This document shows, piece after piece, positions 1-9,195 of a DNA stretch of 64,000 nucleotides (its first letter is position 1; each line of letters starts with the position of its first letter). This DNA comes from Verrucomicrobiota bacterium (GTDB lineage: Bacteria > Verrucomicrobiota > Verrucomicrobiae > Limisphaerales > UBA11358). A program made the position numbers and the translations under genes. The notes below the pieces were generated by a model that did no database searches, had not been told where the DNA came from, and worked only from the letters and a program-made list of their open reading frames with translations. The stretch covers positions 66,202 to 130,201 of the forward strand of contig JACZKP010000215.1 of NCBI GenBank assembly GCA_014860005.1, written 5' to 3'.

Positions 1-177
1 GCGCTCGCGTCCGACCTGGATTTACGTGCAAAACTGCGCGCGGCCGGCCTGGCGCGGGCGCGACGCTTCGATTGGGAGCGGACGGCTTCGAAGACGCTGG
101 AGGCTTACGCGGCGGCTCTTCAAACCGAGAATGCGCCGGGGAGAATGCCCATCGCGCGGGAGGCGATTGAAAATTGA
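1..177 (+). CDS. Glycosyltransferase family 4, C-terminal fragment
   Basis: The frame is open from the window edge to TGA at 175-177 and gives 58 residues. The pattern Leu...Leu-Arg-Ala-Ala-Gly-Leu...Phe-Asp-Trp...Thr-Leu-x-Ala-Tyr is the usual last helix of GT-B glycosyltransferases (GT4), where the chain packs back on the first domain. The start and catalytic part lie outside the window, so donor and acceptor cannot be inferred. It ends 17 bases before the next ATG, on the same strand, and the later content of the region fits an exopolysaccharide gene. Confidence 0.6.
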   Translation, partial: ALASDLDLRAKLRAAGLARARRFDWERTASKTLEAYAAALQTENAPGRMPIAREAIEN

Positions 178-194
178 AAGCGGGATTAGTCACA

Positions 195-977
195 ATGACG
201 GGAGGGACGCCGGCTGAAGCTGAAATCCAAAGGCTGAATTCGCAATTGGAATCGCGAGTCCGCGAACTCATGGCGCAGTTGGAAGCGGCAAACCAGGAAC
301 TGAAGGCGTTCAGCTATTCGGTCTCCCACGATTTGCGCGCCCCGCTGCGGCACATTCTCGGCTACGTGGATATTTTGCAGACCACCACCAATCAGACGCT
401 GGACCAAACCGCGCGCCAGCATCTCCAGGCCGTCGCGGAATCGGCCACGCAAATGGGGCACATGTTTGACGCGCTGTTGGCGTATTCCCGCCTGGGCCGC
501 GCAGAAATGCGCCGGGCACCGGTGAGCCTCGCCGCGCTCGTGGAGGAGGCGCGACGGGAATTGCGCAGCGAAATCAAAGGTCGCGACATTGACTGGCAGA
601 TCGGCGACCTGCCGGAAGTGCAGGGTAATCCGGTGATGCTGCGCCAGGCCATTGTCCATCTGCTTTCCAACGCGGTAAAATTCACCCGCACGCGCCCCAA
701 GGCAAAGATCGCCGTCGGGACGGAGAACACCGGTCACGAGACGATCCTTTACATTCGCGACAATGGCGTTGGCTTTGACATGAAATGCGCCGCGAAACTC
801 TTCGGCATGTTTCAACAGTTTCACCGGTCCGGTGAGTTTGACGGCATCGGCAGCGGCCTCGCCATGGTCCGGCGCATCATCCTTCAGCACGGCGGCCGCA
901 CCTGGGCGGAGGGAAAGGTGGGCGGCGGCGCGACGTTTTATTTTTCAATTCCGAAATCGCCGGAGAAGGTAATATGA
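195..977 (+). CDS. Sensor histidine kinase without sensor domain
   Basis: A 260-residue kinase. A short coiled coil (about residues 8-38) leads into the HisKA H-box Ser-His-Asp-Leu-Arg-Ala-Pro-Leu-Arg, followed by an N-box (Leu-Leu-Ser-Asn-Ala-Val-Lys) and G-boxes (Asp-Asn-Gly-Val-Gly-Phe; Gly-Ile-Gly-Ser-Gly-Leu). No transmembrane segment or PAS/GAF domain is left, so it is cytoplasmic and must get its signal from a partner. It resembles the catalytic half of phytochrome-like kinases. ATG at 195 was chosen; a TTG at 174 would overlap the previous gene. It overlaps the next gene by ATGA, so the two are translationally coupled. Confidence 0.88.
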   Translation: MTGGTPAEAEIQRLNSQLESRVRELMAQLEAANQELKAFSYSVSHDLRAPLRHILGYVDILQTTTNQTLDQTARQHLQAVAESATQMGHMFDALLAYSRLGRAEMRRAPVSLAALVEEARRELRSEIKGRDIDWQIGDLPEVQGNPVMLRQAIVHLLSNAVKFTRTRPKAKIAVGTENTGHETILYIRDNGVGFDMKCAAKLFGMFQQFHRSGEFDGIGSGLAMVRRIILQHGGRTWAEGKVGGGATFYFSIPKSPEKVI

Positions 978-2089
978 ACGGAGTCAAATGGATTCTGCTG
1001 CTCGAAGACAATCCGAGGGATGCCGAACTGATCGAGCACGCGTTGCGGCGCGGAGCGTCCGGTTTCAAGGTGGAACACGCAGACAGCCGGCGAGCTTTTA
1101 TTCACTGCATCAAGCAACGCGTGCCTGATTTGATCCTCTCGGATTTTTCATTGCCAACCCTTGATGGTTACACGGCCCTGGGCATCGCCCAGAAGAAATG
1201 TCCCGATGTTCCATTCATATTTGTGTCCGGCACGCTGGGCGAGGAAACGGCGATTGAAACGCTGAAAAAAGGTGCGACTGATTACGTGCTGAAGGCGCAC
1301 TTGTCGCGGCTCGTGCCCTCGGTGCAACGGGCCCTGCGGGAAGCCAAGGAACGCACCGGCCGGCGGCGCGCGCAGGAACAACTCCGAAGGTCACATAAAC
1401 AACTGCGCACACTTTCGGTCCATTTGCAGCAGGTCCGCGAAGCGGAGCAGATTCGCATCGCGCGGGAGGTTCACGATGAGCTGGGCCAGTCGTTGACCGG
1501 CCTGAAGCTGCAACTCATCTGGCTCGCCAGCCGGCTGCCAAGGCAATCGAAGCTGCTTCACGCCAAAGCCCGGTCCATGGCCATGAACATTGATGAAACG
1601 ATTGTGGCCGTGCGCCGCATCGCCACGGAACTGCGCCCCGGCGTGCTCGACACCGCCGGACTGCTGGCCGCGCTGGAATGGCAGGCGAACCAATTCCAGA
1701 CGCAGACGGGCATTGTCTGCGAGGTGAAGGCCGGGATGAAGGAAACGCATTGGGATCAGGACCTCAACACCGCGTTCTTTCGCATCTTTCAGGAAGCCCT
1801 TACCAACATCATCCGCCACGCCAAGGCGACGAAAGTGGAAGTGCGGCTGGCGGAAGCCGGCGGCCAGGTCGTGCTCGAAGTGACGGACAACGGGCGCGGC
1901 ATTTCAAAAGTGGAAATTCATAACACGAGATCCATTGGACTCCTCGGTATCCGCGAACGCGCGGTGTTGTTGGGCGGGACCTTGCGCATCAAAGGGGTGC
2001 GCGGTAAGGGCACCACCCTGACGGCCCGCATTCCCAAGACGCCCGTAACCGCGACCCGATCGCATTCACATGAGAATCCTCATCACTGA
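974..2089 (+). CDS. Receiver-histidine kinase hybrid (NarX-type HisKA_3)
   Basis: A 371-residue protein. The N-terminal receiver domain (about 1-125) has the phospho-acceptor Asp in Leu-Ile-Leu-Ser-Asp-Phe-Ser-Leu-Pro and the conserved Lys near 113. A coiled linker follows, then a HisKA_3 dimerisation domain with the His in Ile-Ala-Arg-Glu-Val-His-Asp-Glu-Leu-Gly-Gln, and a C-terminal HATPase (Asp-Asn-Gly-Arg-Gly; Gly-Leu-Leu-Gly-Ile-Arg-Glu-Arg). This order suggests it accepts phosphate from another kinase, plausibly the one just upstream, and passes it to a NarL-family regulator, plausibly the next gene. It starts inside the ATGA overlap and runs 20 bases into the next gene. Confidence 0.88.
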   Translation: MNGVKWILLLEDNPRDAELIEHALRRGASGFKVEHADSRRAFIHCIKQRVPDLILSDFSLPTLDGYTALGIAQKKCPDVPFIFVSGTLGEETAIETLKKGATDYVLKAHLSRLVPSVQRALREAKERTGRRRAQEQLRRSHKQLRTLSVHLQQVREAEQIRIAREVHDELGQSLTGLKLQLIWLASRLPRQSKLLHAKARSMAMNIDETIVAVRRIATELRPGVLDTAGLLAALEWQANQFQTQTGIVCEVKAGMKETHWDQDLNTAFFRIFQEALTNIIRHAKATKVEVRLAEAGGQVVLEVTDNGRGISKVEIHNTRSIGLLGIRERAVLLGGTLRIKGVRGKGTTLTARIPKTPVTATRSHSHENPHH

Positions 2090-2699
2090 AGACCACGCGG
2101 TCGTGCGCCAGGGCTTGAAGCTGATTCTCGCGGATCACTTCAAGAAAGCCGTGTTCGGCGAAGCGCGCAACGCCACCGAGGCGCTGGACCTCGTCTGGAA
2201 GGAGAAGTGGGACGTGGTGGTGCTCGACATCACGATGCCGGGCCGCAGCGGGCTGGAGGTGTTGAAGGAGATCAAACGCTCGCGCCCGAAATTGCCGGTG
2301 CTGATCCTGAGCATGCATCCGGAAGACCAGTTTGCCGTGCGCCTGCTCAAAGCGGGCGCGGCGGGTTATCTCACGAAAGAAAGCGCGGGCGAAGAATTGG
2401 TCGGGGCCATCAAGAAAGTTGTCGGCGGCGGGCGCTTCATCAGTCCGTCGCTGGCGGAACGAATGGCCGCGTATCTGACCATGGACGTTCGGAAAGCTCC
2501 GCACGAACGATTGTCGGATCGGGAATTTCTGATTCTACGCCTGATCGCCTCCGGCAAGCCAGTCAGCCAGATCGCGGAGGAACTTGCCCTCAGCGTCTCC
2601 ACCGTCAGCACCTACCGCGCGCGCATCCTGGAAAAGATGGACATGAAGAACAACGCGGAGTTGACCCATTACGCGCTCCAGAAGGAATTGGTGGATTGA
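2070..2699 (+). CDS. NarL/FixJ-family response regulator
   Basis: A 209-residue regulator with an N-terminal receiver domain (Asp in Val-Val-Val-Leu-Asp-Ile-Thr-Met-Pro, about residue 55; Lys in Tyr-Leu-Thr-Lys-Glu) and a C-terminal LuxR-type helix-turn-helix (about 145-205, with Ile-Ala-Glu-Glu-Leu-Ala-Leu-Ser-Val-Ser-Thr-Val). It overlaps the hybrid kinase by 20 bases and ends the signalling operon. The next gene is the exopolysaccharide copolymerase, behind a paired GGT-N4-ACC motif. That makes this regulator one candidate reader of the motif; this is an inference from position only. Confidence 0.9.
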   Translation: MRILITEDHAVVRQGLKLILADHFKKAVFGEARNATEALDLVWKEKWDVVVLDITMPGRSGLEVLKEIKRSRPKLPVLILSMHPEDQFAVRLLKAGAAGYLTKESAGEELVGAIKKVVGGGRFISPSLAERMAAYLTMDVRKAPHERLSDREFLILRLIASGKPVSQIAEELALSVSTVSTYRARILEKMDMKNNAELTHYALQKELVD

Positions 2700-2774
2700 G
2701 GGAATGGGGCGGTGGTAGATCCAAACCATTTGGCTCGGCCAGGAAACTTCAAACCTTGCCACCACAGAAACAGC

Positions 2775-2809
2775 GGGGTCTTTCCCATCCGGCGCTAAGG
2801 TCTTCACCT
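2775..2809 (+). promoter_or_regulatory. Exopolysaccharide-type operator, site A (paired)
   Basis: Two elements, GGGGTCTTTCCC (2775-2786) and AGGTCTTCACCT (2798-2809), whose GGTCTT cores start 22 bases apart with CCGGCGCT between them. The second core begins 68 bases before the ATG of the fused copolymerase/export gene at 2867. The layout is nearly the same as at 20249-20286 upstream of the glycosyltransferase operon. The function is not known to me. Confidence 0.6.
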
Positions 2810-2866
2810 ACTACCCGTCCCGGAGTTTTGAACCGACAATGCGCGTGACTGATTGATGACAAACTC

Positions 2867-5806
2867 ATGAACGACGAATGCAACGTGAATGGCGCATCGC
2901 CGGGCCGGGCCAGCGGTAATGGCGACGGGCCAGCGTCGGACCCAAAAGAAGCGCCCCCTTTCAGCGCGGCGGATCTCCTGCCGTTCGTGAACGCGCTGGG
3001 GCGGCGTTGGAAGTGGCTGTTGATCGGCGGGGTGGCCATGGCAATGGTCGGGCTGGCTGCCGGTTTGTTCCTATTCAAAAACAGTTATACGGCCTCGGCG
3101 CAATTGCTGCGTCAGGCTTCGACCCAGGTGACGGAGGTTCTCGGGGATCGCGAGCTGGATCCCAACACCTACGCCGGTTTGCTGCGCGCGCCGGAATTGT
3201 TGCAGCGCGTGGCCGCGCAAGCCCGGCCACCGGTTGCGCCGGAGTGGCTGGCCAAGCGGCTCAACATCACCCCGGAGCGAAACAGCGATCTCATCCTCAT
3301 CGCCGTCTCCACCGGCGATCAGCAGGGCGCGGTGGACCTGGCAAATCTTTATGCGCGGGAAGCCGTGGGGTTCATGCAGGAATTGCAAACCAATGCCGCC
3401 GCGCGAACGAGGGTTTTCCTCACCCAACAACTCGCTCCGCTGGAAGACGAAATCACCGCGCTGAACAAGGCGCAACCCGCGGCGGTGCGCCGTCAGGTTG
3501 CGCAGGCAGTGGTTGCGGCGCGGTCGCCCTTGCTCGACAAGCTCCCCGCCGCACGGCTGGAACTGGCCGATCTGCTGGGGCGTTATACGGAGCAACATCC
3601 GCTGGTGCGGGAACAGCAGGCGAAAGTTGCGGCCATCGAAAGCCAATTGCGGCAAGTGCCCGCAGCGCCGGCAACGGCGGCGGTAGTGGCAGACGATGAG
3701 AGTGCCGGGCCGCTCACACCGGAACGCGATCCCATTTTTCTGCAAACGAAACTTCAATCGTTGGAAAACGCGCGGCTGGCGTTGGTCGGGCAGAAGCAGG
3801 CAGCGATCTCGTTGGAAACCCAGCCGCCCGGAACGTGCCGGATCCTCGCGCCAGCCACGTTCAAAGCTGCGATGCCACACAAACGAACGGCGAAGGTCGG
3901 GGTGCTCACGGGATTTGGCGGCATGCTCGGTTTTCTGATCGCCGGCGCTTTTATTTTGCTGGGCGAGGCGGTGGACCCCCGGCTCAAGACAGCGGCGGAT
4001 GTGAAACGCGTCACGCGGCTGCCGGTGGTGGCGTCGGCGGGCGACCTGTCGCGCCTGACCGAAGCGGAACAGCGGAACTGGGCGTTTCGGTCTTGGACGA
4101 GTTTGCAGCGTCTGCTCAGCCCGTCGCCGAACCAGGGATTTGTTTGCGGCTTCACGTCCTCGGAAAGTGGCGAAGGCCGTTCGACGTGGATCCGACTGCT
4201 GGCCGAGGAAGCGAGCCAACGCGGTTTTCGCGTCCTGACAATTATTGCGCGTCCGCCGGAACACAACGGCAATGCCAAGGCGATTGGCGACCACAACGGC
4301 AAAGCGATTACGGGGCAAAGCCGCCAGGCGATTACTGACACGGCGCCGGCTGCGAACGATACCTCCGATTTGGAAGCGCTCGTGACAAGGAACGGGAATG
4401 GAGCGCTGACGGCGACCCGTGTGCTCAACACACCGGACGAAGTGACGCAGAAATTGATTGGCCCGAATCCGGAACCCGTCGTGGAGATTCCGCTGCCGGG
4501 CTGGGTGTGGAATCTCGAACGCCGCAAGCAATGGCACGCGGCCCTTCGTCACTGGAGCCAGATTGACAACATTGCGCTGCTGGTCGAGTTGCCGCCCGCG
4601 TCCCTGCCGGAAACAGTGCTGCTGGCGGAGAATCTTCCCAACGTGATCTGGCTGGCGGACGGCGAGAAGGCGACGGCGGCCAAGACGCGCGAACAATTGG
4701 AAACGTTGCGCAACGCGCGCTGTCACCTGGCCGGGGCGGTGTTGAATCGCGCGCCGGTTTCGGCTTTGAAGAATCGTTTTGCCCGCTGGCTGGGCAGCGT
4801 GGCGCTGATCGTCGGACTGCCCGGGTTGTCCGCACAGGGCCAGGAGAACCAAATTCAATCCACGAATGCAACGTCCGCCGTGGCGAATACGAACTTGTCG
4901 CTCTCGGTGGTCAACCCCTCGCAGCGCGCCGAGTGGCAGCAGCGCCTGACGCTAGGCCCGGGGGATGTTGTGACGCTAGCGTTGTGGGGCGAGCCGACCC
5001 TGACCCGCACGGAGGTGGCGATTGGTCCCGACGGCCGGATCAGCTTTGCGGAAGCGCAGGACGTTCTGGCCACGGGACTGACGGTGGACGAATTGCGCGT
5101 CAAGATGAACGAGGAGCTTGGCAAGTACCGCCGCGCCCCGCAGGCGATGATCACCCCCGTCGCGTTCAAGAGCAAAAAGTATTACGTCCTCGGTCGCGTA
5201 ATGACGAAGGGTGTTTACGTCCTGGACCGGCCCATTACCGTGCTGGAAGCCGTCGCGCGCGCCCGGGGGTTTGAAACCGGCCTGGTGGATCGGAACATCA
5301 TCACGGTGGCGGACTTCTCGCGGAGTTTTCTCATGCGCCGCGGCCAGCGCATTCCGCTCAATTTTGAGAACCTGTTCCAGAATGGCGATCTTTCGCAAAA
5401 CCTCAGCATTGAGCCGGGTGATTATCTCTATTTCCCAGGCGCGAACGTGAAGGAAATTTACGTCTTGGGTGAAGTGCGGCTGCCCGGACCTACTCCCTTC
5501 ACCGCGGATTTGACGCTGATGGCCGCGATCACCGCCCGGGCCGGTTACACGGATCGCGCGTACAAAGGTAAAGTCCTGGTCGTCCGCGGTTCGTTGAACA
5601 AGCCGGAGGTATTTGCCATTGAAACCAAGGACATTCTCGCCGCGAAAGCTCCTGATTTTCGCCTGCAACCCAAGGACATCATTTTTGTGAACTCACGTCC
5701 GTTCATCTATGCCGAGGAACTGGCGGACCGCGCCATCACCACGTTTCTCCAATCCATCGTGACGGCGTCGGTCGGCATTAACGTGATCAAACCGTACCAG
5801 GAGTGA
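2867..5806 (+). CDS. Fused Wzz/pseudo-BY-kinase and Wza-type export protein
   Basis: A 979-residue chimera. Residues 51-70 are TM1, then comes a periplasmic Wzz-like coiled region, and TM2 lies near 344-366, as in polysaccharide copolymerases. Residues 420-600 resemble the CpsD/Wzc tyrosine-kinase fold, but the P-loop reads Gly-Glu-Gly-Arg-Ser-Thr (Arg for Lys) and the Walker A' aspartate is missing, so it is probably a dead kinase. A further hydrophobic stretch near 641-655, like an internal signal peptide, precedes a Poly_export domain (from about 693, Leu-Gly-Pro-Gly-Asp) and SLBB-type repeats (Tyr-Val-Leu-Gly-Arg-Val; Ile-Tyr-Val-Leu-Gly-Glu-Val). It likely links chain-length control to the outer-membrane exit. 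It heads an operon with the export lipoprotein. Confidence 0.85.
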   Translation: MNDECNVNGASPGRASGNGDGPASDPKEAPPFSAADLLPFVNALGRRWKWLLIGGVAMAMVGLAAGLFLFKNSYTASAQLLRQASTQVTEVLGDRELDPNTYAGLLRAPELLQRVAAQARPPVAPEWLAKRLNITPERNSDLILIAVSTGDQQGAVDLANLYAREAVGFMQELQTNAAARTRVFLTQQLAPLEDEITALNKAQPAAVRRQVAQAVVAARSPLLDKLPAARLELADLLGRYTEQHPLVREQQAKVAAIESQLRQVPAAPATAAVVADDESAGPLTPERDPIFLQTKLQSLENARLALVGQKQAAISLETQPPGTCRILAPATFKAAMPHKRTAKVGVLTGFGGMLGFLIAGAFILLGEAVDPRLKTAADVKRVTRLPVVASAGDLSRLTEAEQRNWAFRSWTSLQRLLSPSPNQGFVCGFTSSESGEGRSTWIRLLAEEASQRGFRVLTIIARPPEHNGNAKAIGDHNGKAITGQSRQAITDTAPAANDTSDLEALVTRNGNGALTATRVLNTPDEVTQKLIGPNPEPVVEIPLPGWVWNLERRKQWHAALRHWSQIDNIALLVELPPASLPETVLLAENLPNVIWLADGEKATAAKTREQLETLRNARCHLAGAVLNRAPVSALKNRFARWLGSVALIVGLPGLSAQGQENQIQSTNATSAVANTNLSLSVVNPSQRAEWQQRLTLGPGDVVTLALWGEPTLTRTEVAIGPDGRISFAEAQDVLATGLTVDELRVKMNEELGKYRRAPQAMITPVAFKSKKYYVLGRVMTKGVYVLDRPITVLEAVARARGFETGLVDRNIITVADFSRSFLMRRGQRIPLNFENLFQNGDLSQNLSIEPGDYLYFPGANVKEIYVLGEVRLPGPTPFTADLTLMAAITARAGYTDRAYKGKVLVVRGSLNKPEVFAIETKDILAAKAPDFRLQPKDIIFVNSRPFIYAEELADRAITTFLQSIVTASVGINVIKPYQE

Positions 5807-5811
5807 ACACG

Positions 5812-7032
5812 ATGAGAATCATCTTTACCTCAAACCGGGTGTCTTTTGAAAATCCTAGAAACGAATCCCTTCGGGATGGCGGCACTGAAAACCCGGGCTG
5901 CAAGTTTCACGCGAGCCTGCTCCTGACGTTCCTCCTGCTGGCCGGTTGCAGCACCGGAAGGCCGCAGCACAATAGCTCCAACTCCGTCAAACCCGCACCG
6001 GCAAGTGATGTGAGCCAGGCCGAGACGGTGACGCTGACCAACGAACTGGACGGGCGCTTGATTGAGGCCCCGACGCGGATGTTCACGCTGGGACCGGGAG
6101 ACAAGCTGGAACTGGAATTGATCGGCGACCCGCTCTCGCGAACGACGACGGTGGTTGGGCCCGATGGAAAATTGTACTTCAACCTACTGCCCGGCCTTGA
6201 TGTGTGGGGACTCACATTGACGGAGGCCAAGGCGCGCATGGAACACTCGTTCACGAATTATATCCGCGAGCAGCCGCGCATCGCGATGACCTTGCGCGGC
6301 GTGGAGAGCCAACGTTTCTGGGTCCTGGGCAGCGTGCAGGCGCCGGGCGTATATGCCATGGCGACGCCGAAGACGCTGCTCGAATCCATTGCAATGGCCG
6401 GTGGCACGTTGAGCATGACCTCGTTCCAGGACCAGACTGCGGCGGGAATTGGCGAGGAACTGGCCGATTTGCAGCGCAGTTTCGTGCTGCGGAAGGGCAG
6501 CCTCGTGCCCGTGGATTTCAACCGGTTGCTCCAGGAAGGAGATCTCAGCCAGAATATCTATCTGGAGCCCGATGATTTCGTTTACCTGCCGGCGGCCAAG
6601 GCGCGGGGGATTTGCGTGCTGGGCGCGGTGACCCAGGCGCGGACGGTGCCGTATATGGAAGGCATGACGGTGGCCGGTGCGGTGGCGAGCGCCTACGGCA
6701 CATTGCCGGACGCTTATCTGCCGCAGGTCGCAGTCGTGCGCGGCTCGCTCGCGGAACCACAGCTCACCATTGTTAATTATCGGAAAGTCATCCGAGGGGA
6801 GGAATCCGACATTCTATTGCAGCCACATGACATCGTGTATGTGCCGTTCTCGCCCTACCGCTACTTGCGGCGCTATGCAGATGTCATCCTGAACACGTTC
6901 GTCAGCGCCACGGCGATCAATGCCGGTTCGTACGCCGTCACAAAGCCGGGTGAGGGCCCAGGTCTGGGCGTGTTCATCCCGGCGGGCAGCGGCGTTCAAG
7001 TCCTGCCGCCAGTCGCGCCGCCTCCGCCATGA
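5812..7032 (+). CDS. Polysaccharide export lipoprotein (Wza-like)
   Basis: A 406-residue protein. A hydrophobic stretch ending in Leu-Leu-Ala-Gly-Cys is a lipobox, though about 30 polar residues precede it, so the true start may be lower. The mature part has a Poly_export domain opening Leu-Gly-Pro-Gly-Asp-Lys-Leu-Glu and two SLBB-like units (Phe-Trp-Val-Leu-Gly-Ser-Val and Gly-Ile-Cys-Val-Leu-Gly-Ala-Val), then a proline-rich end. Such proteins form the outer-membrane channel for capsule or exopolysaccharide. ATG 5812 has AGGAG about eight bases upstream; a GTG at 5803 overlaps the previous stop. The preceding protein carries the same kind of domain, so two export units are made in tandem. 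Confidence 0.85.
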   Translation: MRIIFTSNRVSFENPRNESLRDGGTENPGCKFHASLLLTFLLLAGCSTGRPQHNSSNSVKPAPASDVSQAETVTLTNELDGRLIEAPTRMFTLGPGDKLELELIGDPLSRTTTVVGPDGKLYFNLLPGLDVWGLTLTEAKARMEHSFTNYIREQPRIAMTLRGVESQRFWVLGSVQAPGVYAMATPKTLLESIAMAGGTLSMTSFQDQTAAGIGEELADLQRSFVLRKGSLVPVDFNRLLQEGDLSQNIYLEPDDFVYLPAAKARGICVLGAVTQARTVPYMEGMTVAGAVASAYGTLPDAYLPQVAVVRGSLAEPQLTIVNYRKVIRGEESDILLQPHDIVYVPFSPYRYLRRYADVILNTFVSATAINAGSYAVTKPGEGPGLGVFIPAGSGVQVLPPVAPPPP

Positions 7033-9002
7033 TCGCCGGCGGACCTAAGATAAGCGGAAGGGACAGATACTTGCCTCCGATGCGCTCCCTCACTTGGCTC
7101 GCCACGCTGGCTTGGTTGGGGTTCATTGCCACCTCATCAGCGGATACCACGTGGAATTATGCTGTCCAGATCAGCGCCACGGTTCAGAGCGCGCCGCCGC
7201 AAATCACGCTCTCGTGGCCACAGGACGATTACGGCGCCGTGCGCTACACGATTTATCGCAAGGCCAAGGCGGACACTTCCTGGGGAACCGGCACGGCCCT
7301 GGATGGGGCGACGACCTTTTACACCGACACCGACGTGATCGTCGGCCAGACCTACGAGTACCAGATAGTCAAAGACGCCACGCTGGGATACACCGGTTAC
7401 GGCTACATCTTCAGCGGCATTGAAGCACCATTGGTTGAGGACCGCGGCAAGTTGATTTTGATCGTGGACAACCGGCATGTCACGGCGCTCGCGAGCGAAT
7501 TGGCCCGCTTGCAAAGTGATTTGACCGGTGACGGTTGGACGGTCATTCGCCATGACGTCTCGCCCAATGATACTCCAGCGAGTGTTCGCAACCTAATCGT
7601 CGCCGATTACAACGCGGACCCGGCAAACGTGAACACCGTTTTTCTGTTTGGTCACGTGCCGGTGCTGCGTTCGGGAACTTTGAACTACGACGGCCATGGT
7701 GCCCGTCCGATGCCGGCGGATGCCTACTATGGCGACATGGATGGCAATTGGAACGGCAATCCCGATTATCTGCCGTCGGACGTCGAGTTGATGGTGGGCC
7801 GGGTGGACCTGTTTGACATGCCGGGAAACTACGCGCCGGCTCCGTGGCTCAGTGAAGTGGAATTGCTGCGGAACTATTTGAACAAGGACCACAACTTTCG
7901 CCACAAACTCACCACCGTTCCGGCGCGGGCGCTGATGGGGGATCGTCGCGGAAGCGTGGGCGAAATCGCGCCGGCCGCCAGCGGGTATCGAAATTTTGAG
8001 CCATTGCTCGGGCCGGGCACGGTGGTTCAAGCCAACATTGATAATGAGTCACCGACCGCGTTGCGCTGGGGCGAGATGCTCGCGGCGGACAGTTATCTCT
8101 GGGCGTACGGCTGCGGCGCGGGCAGCCAGTCCAGCCTCGGCTACTTTGGCACCCACGGGCAATACGCCGAACTCTACAGTTTTGACCTGGTCGCGCAGGA
8201 CGCCAAAGCCGTGTTCGTGATGCTGTTCGGAAGCTGGTTCGCCGAATGGGACGGCACGGACAATTTCATGCGGGCGTTTCTGGCAACGCCGTCGCTCGGG
8301 CTGGCTTCCTTTTCCGCCGGCATGCCGCATTGGTACGTTCATCACATGGGCCTCGGCGAAACCATCGGCTACGGCACGCGCTTGAGTATGAACAACAGCA
8401 CGCTTTATCGGAACCAGGTCAACGTCTTCATGCGCGCCATTTTCGTCGCGCTAATGGGTGATCCGACACTGCGAATGGATGCCGTCTCGCCGCCGGGACC
8501 GGTGAGCGCGGAGCCGTCCGGCGCGGGCGTGACGGTGAACTGGCCGAGTTCGACCGAAACCGTTTTGGGCTATCACGTTTATCGCAGCGCGTCGCCGGGC
8601 GGACCCTTCGCGCGGCTGACCGGTTCGCTCGTGCCAGGGAACACGTTCACGGACTCCACTGCGGTGACGGCCACCTACACCTACATGGTGCGCGCGGTGA
8701 CTTTGCAAACGACGCCCAGCGGAAGTTATTACAACGCCAGTCAGGGCGTCTTTGTGACGGTGAACGCGGCCATCGTGGCTTTGCCGATTCAATTATCTGC
8801 GACCCGGGCCGCGAACGGGCTGACGCTCAGTTGGAATTCCCGGATTGGCGCTGAGTACCGGGTGCTGGCCAATGCGAACCTATTCCAGACCGACTGGATT
8901 GCTGTGAGCGGCAGCATCACGGCCACGGAAACGAATACGACCTGGACGGACGCGAATTTCAGTTCCCAGCCGCAACAGTTTTATCGGATCACCAGTCCTT
9001 AG
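7029..9002 (+). CDS. Secreted gingipain-fold (C25-like) protein, paralog 1
   Basis: A 657-residue protein. A signal peptide (hydrophobic core about 22-34, ending Ser-Ser-Ala) is followed by an FN3-like unit, then a domain (about 130-480) with the peptidase C25 layout: Val-Phe-Leu-Phe-Gly-His-Val-Pro, Pro-Ala-Asp-Ala-Tyr-Tyr-Gly-Asp and Glu-Leu-Met-Val-Gly-Arg-Val-Asp. The expected catalytic His (Gly-His-Gly) reads Gly-Cys-Gly, and the expected Cys lies in Met-Leu-Phe-Gly-Ser-Trp with no Cys, so proteolysis is doubtful. An FN3 unit and a C-terminal module ending Phe-Tyr-Arg-Ile-Thr-Ser-Pro follow. The start overlaps the previous stop by ATGA; ATG 7080 is an alternative. It has a tandem paralog downstream. 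Confidence 0.65.
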   Translation: MIAGGPKISGRDRYLPPMRSLTWLATLAWLGFIATSSADTTWNYAVQISATVQSAPPQITLSWPQDDYGAVRYTIYRKAKADTSWGTGTALDGATTFYTDTDVIVGQTYEYQIVKDATLGYTGYGYIFSGIEAPLVEDRGKLILIVDNRHVTALASELARLQSDLTGDGWTVIRHDVSPNDTPASVRNLIVADYNADPANVNTVFLFGHVPVLRSGTLNYDGHGARPMPADAYYGDMDGNWNGNPDYLPSDVELMVGRVDLFDMPGNYAPAPWLSEVELLRNYLNKDHNFRHKLTTVPARALMGDRRGSVGEIAPAASGYRNFEPLLGPGTVVQANIDNESPTALRWGEMLAADSYLWAYGCGAGSQSSLGYFGTHGQYAELYSFDLVAQDAKAVFVMLFGSWFAEWDGTDNFMRAFLATPSLGLASFSAGMPHWYVHHMGLGETIGYGTRLSMNNSTLYRNQVNVFMRAIFVALMGDPTLRMDAVSPPGPVSAEPSGAGVTVNWPSSTETVLGYHVYRSASPGGPFARLTGSLVPGNTFTDSTAVTATYTYMVRAVTLQTTPSGSYYNASQGVFVTVNAAIVALPIQLSATRAANGLTLSWNSRIGAEYRVLANANLFQTDWIAVSGSITATETNTTWTDANFSSQPQQFYRITSP

Positions 9003-9039
9003 CGTAACCATGCACTCAACCAATCAGCCAATTGAACGC

Positions 9040-9160
9040 AGAGGCGTAGCCCGACGAAGCCGCAACCAAATCGCGGGCCGAAGGAAACCGCAGAGACGCG
9101 ATACACGCAGAGCTTTGCCGAAGCCGTCTTTACTCTGCGTCCATCGCGCCTCTGCGGTTG
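9040..9160. repeat. CGCAGAG-type inverted intergenic repeat
   Basis: The arm at 9086-9112 (AAACCGCAGAGACGCGAT then CGCAGAG) is inverted at 9133-9159 (CTCTGCG, then CGCGCCTCTGCGGTT). Related sequence occurs at 27201-27308 and around 44905-44922. It lies between the two gingipain-fold paralogs and adds spurious codons upstream of the second one's likely start. Confidence 0.65.
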
Positions 9161-9195
9161 AACGGTCTTCCAGAAAATCTTTGCAGAATTGCTTG

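Noticed and set aside
3071..4858. Long minus-strand open frame of 595 codons
   Set aside because: It lies opposite the copolymerase/export gene, whose domains are clear; the composition is arginine-rich antisense of a GC-rich gene.
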